Assembly (NCBI RefSeq): GCF_022539665.2
Contig: NC_081337.1
Coordinates: forward strand, 310,001-374,000
DNA: 64,000 bases
Source of the DNA: Daphnia carinata
Taxonomy: Eukaryota > Arthropoda > Branchiopoda > Diplostraca > Daphniidae
Direction: 5' to 3'
The notes under the pieces were generated by a model that worked only from the letters and a program-made list of their open reading frames with translations, was not told the origin of the DNA and did no database searches. Shown here in pieces: positions 40,074-50,148 of the stretch. Numbering within the stretch: position 1 is the stretch's first letter; each line of letters begins with the position of its first letter. A program made the position numbers and the translations under genes.

Positions 40074-40393
40074 TGTTGTAGTTAGGAGCTCCCGCTCAAG
40101 AAAAATAAGATGGCTCGAGCGGCGAGTTAGTGTCTTAAAGTGTCTATTTCCACACACGCTCAAACTCACACAGTTTCATAAACGAATAATAGATTACACA
40201 CACAATGCGCGAAGGAAAGCCAGCTTTCGCAAGGCACCTTCTTGTAGGTCTCTCCATAGACGGGCCCAAAAACGAGACTGCCTTGGCTAGGCTTAAAGAC
40301 GTCCGCTTGCCCGCTACTACCGACCTGCCATCTACAGAGCCAGACGGGCACAATATGGGGAAAATAATAGTGGTCAAGGGCTACACTGTAACA
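40074..40393 (-). repeat. GyPRF 3' LTR, 320 bp
   Basis: On the minus strand it runs from TGTTACAGTG to CTAACTACAACA. About six differences separate it from the 5' LTR. The flank at 40070-40073 is TTGT. Confidence 0.92.
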
Positions 40394-40874
40394 CTCGGCC
40401 CTTCCTGACTCGAAGTTACTCGTGCTAGGGCAGTCAGAGCGAAATAATACCAAACAAAACAAAAAAAGACGTCGAGGAACTTCGAAAAACACACACACAC
40501 AGAAAAGAAACAAAAAAAAAAAAATTTCGCATCAACAGACATGGGGGAGCCACACGAAAACTGGGAATGTGGACAATCTTGCGGTTAAATACTAATGTTA
40601 ATACTAACACTAATGCTTATTTTTAACCATTGATGTGACGTAGTAATTAACCTCCCTTCCCCCTTTTTATCAAATACTACCCCACCCTCGGCTACACGGC
40701 TCTACTACAAAAACAAAACAAAAGAAAACAAAAACAAAGTTATGACCGACTACACGTGGCTCAGAGGAAAACAAAATAAAAAAAAAAAAAAAAAAAAAAA
40801 TAAAATAAGAGAAAAAAAAAAAAATAATAATAATAATGAATGATAGTTCGACAGCGAAAGAAGGTGTGTTACGG
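40394..40874 (-). other. GyPRF 3' untranslated region
   Basis: About 480 bases between the integrase stop and the 3' LTR. It contains long T-runs on the minus strand (A-runs at 40778-40825 on plus) and no ORF. A short purine stretch (AGTCAGGAAGGG) near the LTR edge may serve as polypurine tract. Confidence 0.65.
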
Positions 40875-42818
40875 TCAAGGGTCGTAGTCCTTCAACCATC
40901 CAGGGCGTTTTGTCCTTCTACCTACTCTTGTTGTGGTTGTGGGCGTAGCTGGCTGGGGCTCCTCTTCCGATTCGGACGTGGAATGGTTGCTCGAGGAAAA
41001 CGACGATGACGATTCATCGGCTTCTACGCTGACTGATTCATCCCACTCAGCATCAGCCCTACCATGAAAGCGACGCAACTGGCAGCTATGCGCGTTGAAG
41101 CTTCGGTACGTCAGTTTCTTCCTGTTTGCTGGCAGGTCTTCGACAAGATAGGTTGTCTCGGACACTCTGCGTACAATTTGGAATGGACCAACGAACTTGG
41201 GGAGGAATTTTCTCGTTGCGTTCTTCTTCCTGGGTTTCCGACGTACGAGGACGAGGTCGCCGCGGCGGAGCTCAGGTTCTGGCCTTCGAGTACGGTCCAG
41301 TCGTTCTTTTATCTTTCGCTGCTTCTTCAATATGCGCAGCCTTACCGACTTTCTCAAATCTGAGACACGCGAGCGAAAAACATCGTGTGCCTCCTGCTGC
41401 TCCACTGGCCACGGAAAAAGGTTTTCGATGGCTAACACAGGGGCGTGACCATTGACCAACTCGAATGGAGTGGTTTCGGTCGGGGTTTGGCGTGCGGTGT
41501 TTATGGCATAAGTTGCCGCAGATAGGTGTGAATCCCGGTCGGTATGGTCCTCGTTGACAAAGGCGCAAAAAGCTAGCGTCAGGGTGCGATTTACTCGCTC
41601 AACCAACCCATTTGTTTTCGGGTGTTCCGCTGTCGCAAGGATGTGCTTCACGTTCCACCGGCCAACCCATTCAGCAAACATCTGCGACGTGAAGGCCGTC
41701 CCTTGGTCACTGATGATGCGACGCGGTGTTCCATGTCGAAAAACGACGTTAGTTTCAAGGAACGAAGTGACAAATTTCGTCGACGTATCGGGAACGGCGG
41801 CGACTTCGACCCACTTGGATAAATAGTCGATCGCGACTATAATGTGACGATGTCCTGAAGCAGTAGGCTTAAACGGACCTAAGTGGTCGATTCCAATCAG
41901 CTCGAATGGCGCAGAGGGTGGTTCGATGGGTTGTAGTTTGCCAACCACCTGACCGATCGCATGCTTATGTGTTTGACAGAAAGAAGAAGACATAACGAAT
42001 ATTTTAACACTACTTCCCAGCCGTGGCCACCAAAACCTACTCTTAATTTTTGCTAAAGTTCTTTCAATACCCTGGTGCCCAGATGAGGGGAGATCATGAC
42101 ACGCTTTTAAAATCTTTCTACGGAGGATGGAGGGAACAACAAGGAGGAATTTCTTGCCGGAACGCCTATTTTTCTTAAATAAAACTTTACCGCGAATAAC
42201 GAATTCTTGCGAAATTTTACAGGGAGTAGGGGTGTCTAAGGCTACAAAAAATTTTCTCAGCTGGCCGTCTTGCTGCTGCAAGAGGGCGAGCTCTCGTGAG
42301 GCAAAACCCATTTCGGGTTCTCTTGCGGTCGCACAGATTGTCTCGGAATCACGGGCTGTTGTCAGGACTTCAACCGGATTTCTAGACAGCGTGTCTGCGA
42401 CGATATTGTCGGTCCCTTTCAGGTGTTCAATCGTGAAATTGAACTCCTGCAGTTCGAGAACCCATCTCGCAAACTTCCCCTTCAAAACTTTCTTCCCCAT
42501 CATCCACTTGACGGCGGAGCTATCCGTCTTGACAAAAAAGTGTCTACCATAGACATAGGTGCGCAACTTTTTCAGAGCCCACATCACCGCCAAGCACTCC
42601 AACTCATTGGCGTGATAGCGCGTTTCAGTATCCGACAGCCCCCTGCTGATGAAAGTCACAGGTCGGTGTCCTTCACCAGCATCTTGTGTCAATACTGCTC
42701 CAAGTCCAGTCTGGCTTGCGTCGGTCTGAATGGTGACTTCCAGAGCATCATCGAAATGGGCCAGAACAGGAGCAGTCGTGAGACGCTCAATGATACTGTT
42801 CTTTGCGCCTTCATGACG
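40875..42818 (-). CDS. pol: GyPRF RNase H-integrase
   Basis: The 605-codon open part (42692-40875) is in frame with RT above across one TAG at 42819-42821. It contains RNase H (RYHANELECLAVMWALKKL, HFFVKTDSSAVKWMM, GTDNIVADTLSR), a zinc-binding HHCC region (CHDLPSSGHQGIERTLAKIK), and the integrase core with IGIDHLGPF, IISDQGTAFTSQMF and KTNGLVERVNRTL (D, D, E present). A GPF module (FVGPFQIVRRVSETTYLVED) and a Ser-rich tail ending RPGWLKDYDP finish it. The cysteine pair of the zinc region reads SSSFCQTH, so one Cys may be lost. Apart from the single stop it looks functional. Confidence 0.9.
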   Translation of the reverse strand, partial: RHEGAKNSIIERLTTAPVLAHFDDALEVTIQTDASQTGLGAVLTQDAGEGHRPVTFISRGLSDTETRYHANELECLAVMWALKKLRTYVYGRHFFVKTDSSAVKWMMGKKVLKGKFARWVLELQEFNFTIEHLKGTDNIVADTLSRNPVEVLTTARDSETICATAREPEMGFASRELALLQQQDGQLRKFFVALDTPTPCKISQEFVIRGKVLFKKNRRSGKKFLLVVPSILRRKILKACHDLPSSGHQGIERTLAKIKSRFWWPRLGSSVKIFVMSSSFCQTHKHAIGQVVGKLQPIEPPSAPFELIGIDHLGPFKPTASGHRHIIVAIDYLSKWVEVAAVPDTSTKFVTSFLETNVVFRHGTPRRIISDQGTAFTSQMFAEWVGRWNVKHILATAEHPKTNGLVERVNRTLTLAFCAFVNEDHTDRDSHLSAATYAINTARQTPTETTPFELVNGHAPVLAIENLFPWPVEQQEAHDVFRSRVSDLRKSVRLRILKKQRKIKERLDRTRRPEPELRRGDLVLVRRKPRKKNATRKFLPKFVGPFQIVRRVSETTYLVEDLPANRKKLTYRSFNAHSCQLRRFHGRADAEWDESVSVEADESSSSFSSSNHSTSESEEEPQPATPTTTTRVGRRTKRPGWLKDYDP

Positions 42819-44297
42819 CTAGGTCCACCTCCACTCAGAATTCTTTTTGAGGAGCGCGTGCAAAGGGTGAGCCAATGCCGCAAAATCAGGGACAAAACGC
42901 CGATAGTACGACGCCAGTCTAAGAAATCCTCGCAGTGATTTTAAATTTGTAACGGGCATACACGTCAACGCACGCACCTTCTCTCCTTCCGGTCGGATTC
43001 CTTCCGCATCGATAATATGTCCTAAATGGGACACCTTGGTGGCTCCGAAAACGCATTTTCCGATGTTGAGGGTCAAATTTGCTCTCTCTAGGGCGGTTAA
43101 TACCAGCTCTAGGCGTGCCAAGTGCTTCTCGAACGTTCGGCCAAACACCAAGATGTCATCTAGATAAACTAGACACATGTGCCACTTCAACCCGGCCAAA
43201 ACACGATCCATTAAGCGCTGGAACGTCGCAGGAGCGTTGCACAACCCAAAGGGCAAGCGCGTGAACTGGTAGAGACCATCGGGAGTGACAAACGCGGTCT
43301 TCTCCCGGTCCTCTAAGGCTACGGGCACCTGCCAATACCCACTCGCGAGGTCCAAACATGAGAAAAATTGAGCGCCGGCGAGTCTGTCCAAGATATCGTT
43401 AATCCGAGGCATTGGATAGACGTCGCGCTTAGTCACCGCGTTAAGGCGCCGAAAATCGATACAAAACCGATAATCTCCCGACTTTGCCTTGCGGACTAGG
43501 ACGACGGGGAAACTCCAAGGGCTAAACGATCCCTCCACCACCCCATCTTCTAACATTTCTTCTACTTTGTCGGCAATAACCTGACGCTCAAACGCCGACA
43601 CTCTATATGGCGCCGATTTAATGGGACGCTCATCTCCCGTGTCAATGTGGTGGACAACCTCTGTGGTGTGGCCAATGTGCCTTTTAGACGGCGGGAAGCA
43701 GGCTCGCTTACGCTCGAGCATTGTCAGTAACGCTTTCTTTTGGGAAGGATCTAATCCTTCCCCGACTTCCACTTGCGATGCGAGTTCCACCTCTCGCTCT
43801 TCCGGATGCACTGTAGCGCATTCCTCCGATACCCTGTCCGTAATTGTAGACAGCACAGCGTCGTCATCCACCTCAACGGCACAAAAGAAATGCCGTCTTT
43901 TTAAGCGTAATTCCACGGGGGAAAAATTAACAAGGGGAATTTCCGTTAGCCCATTATGGACAGAGACAACGCTCGCGGGTATCACCCATTCCTTCCCCGG
44001 CTTCGCACAGCAGTTAAATTTGACATATGCTGTCCCCGATATGTCCGTCGACAACCTCCCCCTTACGAAAATGAGCGAGTTGGGTGGAACTACCAGGAGC
44101 CCATCCGCTTTTACAGGCATCCAGCCCCGTCGTTTTGATGGCGATTCTTCTGCGAAGGACTCTATGAGCCCATCGCTAACGACAAGATATTCCTCATTCC
44201 CTCGTTCTTCCTCCAAAAAATTTTCCTCCCTCCCCATCTCCTCGTTAATTATATACGCTTCTTCCGACCATCGCACCTTCTTTTTCTCCTTCGTCAA
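42819..44297 (-). CDS. pol: GyPRF reverse transcriptase
   Basis: These 492 codons contain a linker, then RT motifs VEGSFSPWSFPVVLVRKAKS, FCIDFRRLNAVTKRDVYPMP, LDLASGYWQVPVALEDREK, LPFGLCNAPATFQRLMD, the active site VYLDDILVFG and FLRLASYYRRFVPDFAALAH, ending WRWT and a TAG. All catalytic aspartates are present. The first codon in the frame is TTG; translation should come from the Gag-Pro-Pol frame upstream, which is interrupted by a small indel near 44470. Confidence 0.92.
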   Translation of the reverse strand: MTKEKKKVRWSEEAYIINEEMGREENFLEEERGNEEYLVVSDGLIESFAEESPSKRRGWMPVKADGLLVVPPNSLIFVRGRLSTDISGTAYVKFNCCAKPGKEWVIPASVVSVHNGLTEIPLVNFSPVELRLKRRHFFCAVEVDDDAVLSTITDRVSEECATVHPEEREVELASQVEVGEGLDPSQKKALLTMLERKRACFPPSKRHIGHTTEVVHHIDTGDERPIKSAPYRVSAFERQVIADKVEEMLEDGVVEGSFSPWSFPVVLVRKAKSGDYRFCIDFRRLNAVTKRDVYPMPRINDILDRLAGAQFFSCLDLASGYWQVPVALEDREKTAFVTPDGLYQFTRLPFGLCNAPATFQRLMDRVLAGLKWHMCLVYLDDILVFGRTFEKHLARLELVLTALERANLTLNIGKCVFGATKVSHLGHIIDAEGIRPEGEKVRALTCMPVTNLKSLRGFLRLASYYRRFVPDFAALAHPLHALLKKNSEWRWT

Positions 44298-44364
44298 AAC
44301 TTCCTCTATCTTACTTCCTTCGCCCTCTTCGACTTCCCTGCACCCCTGACTTAAATCTCCCTCA

Positions 44365-44505
44365 ATAAATGCTATATCCTCCCTTTTTACACCCTTTTCT
44401 TCTACGTTACTTTTCTCCCTTACTAAATTTAAATCCCTATTTTCCTCCCCCCTTACACCTTTCCCCGTTATGTTACTCCCCCCTTACTAAATCAAAATCA
44501 TTATT
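44365..44505 (-). repeat. Imperfect 65-bp tandem repeat at the protease-RT junction
   Basis: On the minus strand a unit beginning GATTTTGATTTAGTAAGGG is followed by a second beginning GGATTTAAATTTAGTAAGGG, each continuing with AGTAAC and a G/A-rich stretch. The units differ by two bases in length (GGGGGGAGTAAC against GGGAGAAAAGTAAC), which throws protease out of frame with RT. Confidence 0.65.
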
Positions 44506-45009
44506 TCCCTGCGTCACTACACCCTTATTTTCCTTCTCAACTAACCCTTCCCCGATTAATTCAATTCTCCCTCCCTTTACTACAATGTTAGTTTTACTAT
44601 TTACAATCCAGTCGACACCCAAGATTAGTGCGAAGGGAGCGGTCCTTAGAACGGTTACGGACGATAGGGTTACAAAGCTGTCCTTCCATTTGATGGATAA
44701 GGGTAAGGACCCCTCTACTCGCACAACCTTGTTGTCGACTCCCCTTAACTTAGTTTTTGTGACTTTACGCGGCGGATCTAAAAACTTACGGACGACGCTT
44801 AGCCGCACGGCACTGACGGTAGCACCCGAGTCGACAAGTGCTACTACTTCTCCTACACTTTTTATCCACACCTTGATAAGAGGCAAGGCTGGGCGACTTT
44901 CAATCACAAAAAATCCCTTCAAGGGCGCCATTGCCCTCCACGCACTACCCCGTCGTTTTTTGTCGGACAATCTCTGGCGATATGACCATGCCGATTGCAG
45001 GCATAACAC
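44473..45009 (-). CDS. pro: GyPRF protease
   Basis: This 178-codon frame overlaps the end of gag by about 90 bases in the -1 frame. It carries VALVDSGATVSAV (the retropepsin D-S-G-A motif) and APFALILGVDWIV (the second conserved block). The methionine at 45009 is not the likely start; the -1 slip site at 44955-44961 would feed ribosomes in at SDKKRRGSAW. The end (FDLVRGE, stop) results from the repeat-length difference described at 44365-44505. Confidence 0.88.
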   Translation of the reverse strand: MLCLQSAWSYRQRLSDKKRRGSAWRAMAPLKGFFVIESRPALPLIKVWIKSVGEVVALVDSGATVSAVRLSVVRKFLDPPRKVTKTKLRGVDNKVVRVEGSLPLSIKWKDSFVTLSSVTVLRTAPFALILGVDWIVNSKTNIVVKGGRIELIGEGLVEKENKGVVTQGNNDFDLVRGE

Positions 45010-46139
45010 AACCTCGGTGATGGGCCTCTTGGGACAAATCCTCCCCCTCCCCCTCGCGGAACGTTAGGATTCGAATTAACCGTAAGCCGTGGTAACGATG
45101 TCGAAATTTGGCTCACCAACCTGTCTCCCAAGTTTTGAAAGAGGGCGGTCAAATCTGGCGTCGATGGAGCAACATTCGTCGGAGGCGCTGTTAGAACAGG
45201 TTCCGTTGTTAACATTGGGGTGGGTACACTTCGTATTGCGGGAGTTAAACCAAGTTGCTCAAGGTCGCGGAGTCGTGCTAGGAAAGCCGTGAAATCTACT
45301 GGTACCGGTGACGTTAGAGCTGCGACGTAGATGGGGTTTGCGAGACCTCGTAACAACAATTTGATGACATCCGCCTCAGGTAGTGCAACGGGACAACGAA
45401 GGCAAAGCCGACGCTTGTCCAACGCGTACTCAAGACACGACTCCCCCGACTTTTGCGTTCGCGCTTCCACAAGGGAGCTCCACTCTAAAAACGATAGTGT
45501 ACGCGCGAAATTGGCCACCAACGCGGCCGACCAAAGCGCCCAGGTATCATAAAGATGGCCCGTCTGTACGTGCCATTGGGAGGCGGTACCCTCAAAACGG
45601 GTCACAGCCACTAGGAGACGGTTCTCCGCGGTCCAGCCTTCTAAACCGGCTACCCTGTCGACATGGTCGATGAAGCCCTGCGCTTCCTCACCTACAGCAC
45701 CCGAAAAGCGCGGTATCGAACCGACAGCAATTGTCGACGGGCGGGCATTTGGCGCAGCTGGTATCGCGGCAGCAAGGGCTTGGATAGCCTCGTGGTTTTG
45801 TTGTTGTTGCGCTTGGATGACGCCGACGAGTTGGGTAACTTGATCGTGCCTCGCCGCACCATCAGCCGCTGCGACTTCCGCAAACCGATTGAGAGCAACA
45901 ATTAATTCTGCATTGTCTGCCATGTTTATCGGTGTTGGCTCGGTTCCCGTGAGAAAAAATTCAGATTCCTGACACCTCGTTTTCGTTGTAGGCGGACGCT
46001 GCACTGGGCGGACGATACGAGCCCTTGCGGACGGATTACGAGCAGATTCTCTCGGGGTCCGAAGATAGTATTCGGGTTCGAAACCGTAAAAGGGGTCTGT
46101 AATGTCGGTATCCAAATCCGACATGCAGAAACACCGCAA
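44919..46139 (-). CDS. gag: GyPRF Gag
   Basis: This 406-codon frame starts MRCFCMSDLDTDITDPFYG; a downstream methionine (MADNAELIVALNRFAEV) near 45920 is a better-looking alternative start. It contains a retrotransposon Gag/capsid domain (IPRFSGAVGEEAQGFIDHV, AVTRFEGTASQWHVQTGHL, TLSFLEWSSLVEARTQKSG) and one zinc knuckle, CYACNRHGHIARDC, near residue 380. It ends RGGQWRP. No internal stop. Gag would form the particle; the zinc knuckle binds RNA. Confidence 0.9.
   Translation of the reverse strand: MRCFCMSDLDTDITDPFYGFEPEYYLRTPRESARNPSARARIVRPVQRPPTTKTRCQESEFFLTGTEPTPINMADNAELIVALNRFAEVAAADGAARHDQVTQLVGVIQAQQQQNHEAIQALAAAIPAAPNARPSTIAVGSIPRFSGAVGEEAQGFIDHVDRVAGLEGWTAENRLLVAVTRFEGTASQWHVQTGHLYDTWALWSAALVANFARTLSFLEWSSLVEARTQKSGESCLEYALDKRRLCLRCPVALPEADVIKLLLRGLANPIYVAALTSPVPVDFTAFLARLRDLEQLGLTPAIRSVPTPMLTTEPVLTAPPTNVAPSTPDLTALFQNLGDRLVSQISTSLPRLTVNSNPNVPRGGGGGFVPRGPSPRLCYACNRHGHIARDCPTKNDGVVRGGQWRP
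44955..44961 (-). promoter_or_regulatory. Putative -1 ribosomal frameshift site A AAA AAC
   Basis: In the gag frame the codons are CCG ACA AAA AAC GAC, so the heptamer A AAA AAC sits in the correct phase for tandem slippage. A -1 slip leads directly into the protease frame. It lies 12 codons before the gag stop. A downstream RNA structure would be expected; I have not folded it. Confidence 0.75.
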
Positions 46140-47011
46140 TCAAGTTCCAAGAAAAACAAAAGAAAGGGACTAAACGCCACAAAAATAAGAGAAAAAAAAC
46201 AACTCCCAACTCCTAAAGAAAAACAAAACAAACAAAAACAAAAAAGAAAACAAGTGCAATCAAAAACCACTTATTCAACGGGTCTCCCTTCAAGACCAAA
46301 AGATCGTCAACCCACCAAAAAAAAAGATGTTGAGCAACAAAAAAAAGATTGCGAGGAGAGCTCAACAAAATAAAAAAAAAAACACAAAGAAAAAGTCAAA
46401 ACAAAAGTGCCCTCTGTACACAAGAGGAACAAACGCAAAAACGATACCGTCCAGATCGAGCAACAGCCCGTAAGCAAAAAAACTTCACGGCACGGCTTCG
46501 TATCGAGGTTCTTTTCTCGCCCTCCAAAAAAAAGAAAACGAGTAACCAAAAGAACCACTCAAAAGGTATTGCCGTTCCGCCGATATGGTCGCTCAAAAAA
46601 AACAGAAAAGAGAGAGAGGGAGAGAAAAAAAAATATCTCTCTTGACCAAAACGTGTTGGCCGTCCCAAAAAGAAAAAAAAAAGACGGAACGCACCACACA
46701 AAGCGGGTCGGGCAAGAGGTATGCCGAAAAAAAAATACACTCCAACTACACACAGTAAAAAAAAAACATGCACTGGAATTGTTTATTTGATAGCCCGTGG
46801 CTATAGGTAACCGGGGTTAAAATACTTACCTGTACCGTTCCTCCACTCTTCAACAAAGACGTCGCGGCGGGATGGGATCCACTCCCCTTCGGCGCCGGTA
46901 AGGACAATCCACAATGGCGGCGACCAGGTACGCGAAAATTTCCTTCTCACGTGGCCAGTACGCGGGTCCGATGTGGGCGACTTTGTAAAAGTCGTTCGAT
47001 GGCCTACTAAT
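46140..47011 (-). other. GyPRF leader between PBS and gag
   Basis: About 870 bases with long T- and C-rich runs on the minus strand (A-rich on plus, 46300-46760). The frames seen here are low-complexity and not coding. The length is unusual for a Gypsy leader and may hold packaging or internal entry signals. Confidence 0.55.
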
Positions 47012-47029
47012 ATCCCTCTTCTGACACCA
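47012..47029 (-). other. GyPRF primer-binding site, tRNA-Leu type
   Basis: The minus strand reads TGGTGTCAGAAGAGGGAT two bases after the LTR. It matches the complement of animal tRNA-Leu(CAA) 3' end (ATCCCACTCCTGACACCA) at 16 of 18 positions. A tRNA-Leu(CAA) relic lies at 5184. Confidence 0.75.
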
Positions 47030-47031
47030 AA

Positions 47032-47351
47032 TGTTGTAGTTAGGAGCTCCCGCTCAAGAAAAATAAGATGGCTCGAGCGGCGAGTTAGTGTCTTAAAGTG
47101 TCTATTTCCACACACGCTCAAACTCACACAGTTTCATAAACGAATAATAGATTACACACACAATGCTCGAAGGAAAGCCAGCTTTCGCAAGGCACCTTCT
47201 TGTAGGTCTCTCCGTAGACGGGCCCAAAAACGAGACTGCCTTGGCTAGGCTTAAAGACGACCGCTTGCCCGCTACTACCGACCTGCCATCTACAGAGCCA
47301 GACGAGGACAATATGGGAAAAATAATAGTGGTCAAGGGCTACACTGTAACA
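47032..47351 (-). repeat. GyPRF 5' LTR, 320 bp
   Basis: It has the same length as the 3' LTR and differs at about six positions. The bases after it on plus (47352-47355) are TTGT, the target duplication. Confidence 0.92.
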
Positions 47352-47588
47352 TTGTGAATGTATGCTGCAACGACAAACGAGGCAGACAAGTCTAGGTAAA
47401 TACTACTCATATTTTCAGGGCGTGTAAAAACACGTGACTAAATACATTTATCAATGCTTTTATTGTAAAATGCATATTAAAATGCGCAAGCTGTTAGAGA
47501 GCTAGCAAAAAGTTTGATGCTATTCAGAGACGATAATCTTGCCAATACCATGTCAGGATTTACCCGCCGTTCCCGAATGTGATGACGT
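47352..47588. other. Host flank, inverted copy of 30263-30500
   Basis: Continues the tRNA-Trp neighbourhood interrupted by GyPRF. No gene. Confidence 0.7.
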
Positions 47589-48810
47589 TCCAGGCTAGTC
47601 TATCTGGAAATTGGAGGCGCAGACAAACCTTTTCAATTAGGTCCTGTGCATAGGTCTCTCCAATCCTGCTGAGTTCGAACAAATGCGACCTCATCTTCTC
47701 AGCGAAACGTTTGAATCCGATTGGGTCGTTCTTCAATTCCAACCGGTCAATCGCCTGGAGGTGCGCGGCTCTCATCACATCTCGACAACCGCAAGATTGC
47801 TTTAAGCGACGCAATGCTTCCATATAGGCGGCTTCACCGCCTCCTAGTCCGTGAACTAGGTCAGAACAATCGCCTTTCAGATAGCGTTTGAGCAGAGCAA
47901 GTTTCTCTCCGGCGGTTTTCCTGGTATCGTGGACGAGGGCACGAAACAAATCAATCCACTCGAACCAGTCGAGAGCTTTGCCGGTGTAGTTCTCAAGCTC
48001 TGTTCTTACCGACGAACTGCAAGAAGGTCCACTGTTTGGCTTCAGACACCCGGCGGCATAATGATCAATCCAATCGTCTGGTGCTGCTTGAGAATCCAGT
48101 GAACTGAGCTGACGTTGTTGTTGCAACCAGTTGGACGCGAGGGAAGTGAATGGAATACTGGCTTGGCTAACCGAGGTGCAGCGATCCTCTTCCAGACTCA
48201 ATTGTCGCAGAGCTTGTTGAGCCTCTTCTGCTGCAACGCGGGCGACCTCAGCTTGGCTGGAAGCTTCTTCGGCCTGCTGACGAGCTTCTTCTGCTTGACG
48301 ATGCGCGACATCTGCTCTCTGCCTGGCGGATCTGAGGTTTTCGGTCAGACGGGCTGCGTCTGATACAGGGGCAAACTGAGCTGGACGAGATGAAGCCTCA
48401 ATAATTTCCGAAGGAGGCTATCCTACTCTTGAGGCTAGATGATCTTCGGCCCTCTCAACGACTTCGCCAGCGAGCTGGATATGTCTTAGATGCATGCTGT
48501 CCTGTCTGTCGTTTTCGGCCTGATCTTCAACCGTCATTAAATCAGAATGAAGCTGGTTTGCTCTTGCCAGCAAACTGTCGAGATGTCGCATCAGCGCTGA
48601 GATGGCACCTCGCGATCCATGGGAGCAAATGAGGGTGTCAATTTGGCGCGTAGTAGTCGTAAGTTGATGTCGAACCACCTTCCTCTGTCTTTTCCAGGTA
48701 TCGATGGTAGCTGGATCCCCTTCTACATCTCTTCTCGCGGCTGTGTCTCCACCAATGGCTCCATCGTTAAGCCCCAATTCATCCATCTTGCTCAAGGTTG
48801 CGTCTTGCAA
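47589..48810 (-). pseudogene. gag: BEL-2 Gag, N-terminal half
   Basis: The first part (48810-48418) starts MQDATLSKMDELGLNDG and is helical (RHLDSLLARANQLHSDLMTV). A TAG at 48418 follows SRVG. The same protein then continues through an Ala/Glu/Arg coiled coil (about 48410-48205) to frame 48201-47560 with LDWFEWIDLFRALVHDTRK, LLKRYLKGDCSDLVHGLGG and RSHLFELSRIGETYAQDL, a BEL/Pao Gag domain. It stops at a rearrangement, so no zinc finger or protease is present. Confidence 0.82.
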
Positions 48811-48923
48811 AGTAGAAACAGCAAGAAGTCAATACTTCGTAGTGCAATCACGGTCTGTGAAATCTGAAAGGCATCCAGCTCTAGGTTGCTGGTAGTAATA
48901 CGACAAACTTCTGCTGATGAGCT

Positions 48924-48939
48924 CCGGCTCGAAGGACCA
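48924..48939 (-). other. BEL-2 primer-binding site, tRNA-Tyr type
   Basis: TGGTCCTTCGAGCCGG on the minus strand, as in BEL-1. Confidence 0.78.
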
Positions 48940-48942
48940 AAA

Positions 48943-49356
48943 TGTTTCGTAGCTCGAAATAAGGGGAACTCAGAAGTTCGTAGAGTTGCGACTTCACTGT
49001 TGTATTGAGCGAGTAGAATTGCCTTGTATTAATGACCAGTATTTGCAAGTGTGTATCAGCGTGTGGAGTCTGAGATAGCACGAGAGACAGTGTTTGCCAC
49101 TCAAACTATGGGACCACACTACACAAGTTTCCTGCAATTTAGTTCAAGGCGGTCTGAAAGAACAGATTCACTAACGATAAACACGGTGATTACTAACGAT
49201 AAACACGGTGATTACTTCACTGACAAATGGTACAGCAGACGAAAAGTTGCAAGAGGAAGGGAAGTATAGGAAAACAGAAAGGCGCCAAAACTGTACGATT
49301 AATAAACACGCGTTGCCAGATATTATAGGCTGCAGCGCTACATTTGCGCCGTAACA
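48943..49356 (-). repeat. BEL-2 5' LTR, 414 bp
   Basis: It matches the BEL-1 LTR but has a tandem copy of TAACGATAAACACGGTGATTAC at about 49175-49215. The ends are TGTTACGGCG and CTACGAAACA on minus. Confidence 0.82.
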
Positions 49357-50148
49357 TCTATTTCTCTTTTATTGCATTGTAATGCCTTTCGCTTATTTTT
49401 ACTTATTTTAAATGCACAAGCCCGAGACAAGTTTACTTTCCACTGGAAAACCCCTTTAAAAACTTACCACTTGACGAAATGGAATTAAGTAATTTATTGT
49501 TGCAACGATCTGCATAACTTAACATTAACCCGTTTAACAGTAATTAGCCACACTTAGCCCCTTAGCTCCCTGGGTTCTTGGTATCCACGGAACGACGACA
49601 TCCGATCTCCTCTAGGTATTGACCAACGCAGCTGGTCGCCATTCAGGAGAAAATCCAGATTGGCGGCGATTAAAGGATCCACGGAGAGGGTAAAAGAACA
49701 CCTGGCTGCAATAAGTGATCCCGACACACAAATATAACACGCTATCTCCGTTTAACGCTCTGTAAATAGTATTGAAAACTGTACTCTGAAGTGTATTGTA
49801 TTCTGTGTTCTATTTTCTATTTTGTATACTTTATACTTTTTACATTTTACATTTCATAGCGTTTTCATGTATGTAATCTTATGATCTACTTGTATATCTG
49901 TTTTATGTGCAATATTCTTTATGTCAGTCTATGCCCTTCTTACGTTACATGTGCCATATACGGTTGTTCCAGTAAGGAAAATAAAATTATGTCGTAACCA
50001 CTGAACCATCGATGCTGTTGATATAATTCTTCTTTTATCAATTGCATACATTAAAGATAAATTAAAATGCCTATTTATATGGCTACGGAATAAACAATGT
50101 TTTTGTTTACGTTATTGTGTTACATATAACTTAATAGCTATCCATTGT
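49357..50148. other. Flanks without gene
   Basis: 49357-49563 equals the BEL-1 flank. At 49564 it is joined to the flank also found at 8487-9070, with the tRNA-Gly(GCC) stub at 49997-50015. The junction at 49563/49564 is a rearrangement point. Confidence 0.6.

Larger units (their letters stand above)
40074..47351 (-). mobile_element. GyPRF: nearly intact Gypsy element, 7278 bp
   Basis: Two 320-bp LTRs about 98 percent identical by eye are flanked by TTGT on both sides. On the minus strand the order is LTR, PBS, gag, protease, RT, RNase H, integrase, LTR. No env is present. The undisturbed target is visible at 30490-30530, where the host sequence runs through without the element. Known lesions are one in-frame TAG in RNase H and one small indel between protease and RT. 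It is the youngest large insertion in the window. Confidence 0.93.
47589..49356 (-). mobile_element. BEL-2: BEL/Pao fragment (LTR plus gag 5' part)
   Basis: It is the 5' portion of an element nearly identical to BEL-1: LTR 49356-48943, PBS and the N-terminal half of gag, cut off at about 47589 at host sequence. It retains the about 1 kb of gag missing in BEL-1. The shared outer flank (49357-49563 equals 4828-5033) makes it a duplicate of the BEL-1 insertion. Confidence 0.88.

Noticed and set aside
46349-46790. Lysine/arginine- or phenylalanine-rich ORFs in the GyPRF leader
   Set aside because: Low-complexity A-runs give such frames on both strands; they lie in untranslated leader sequence.
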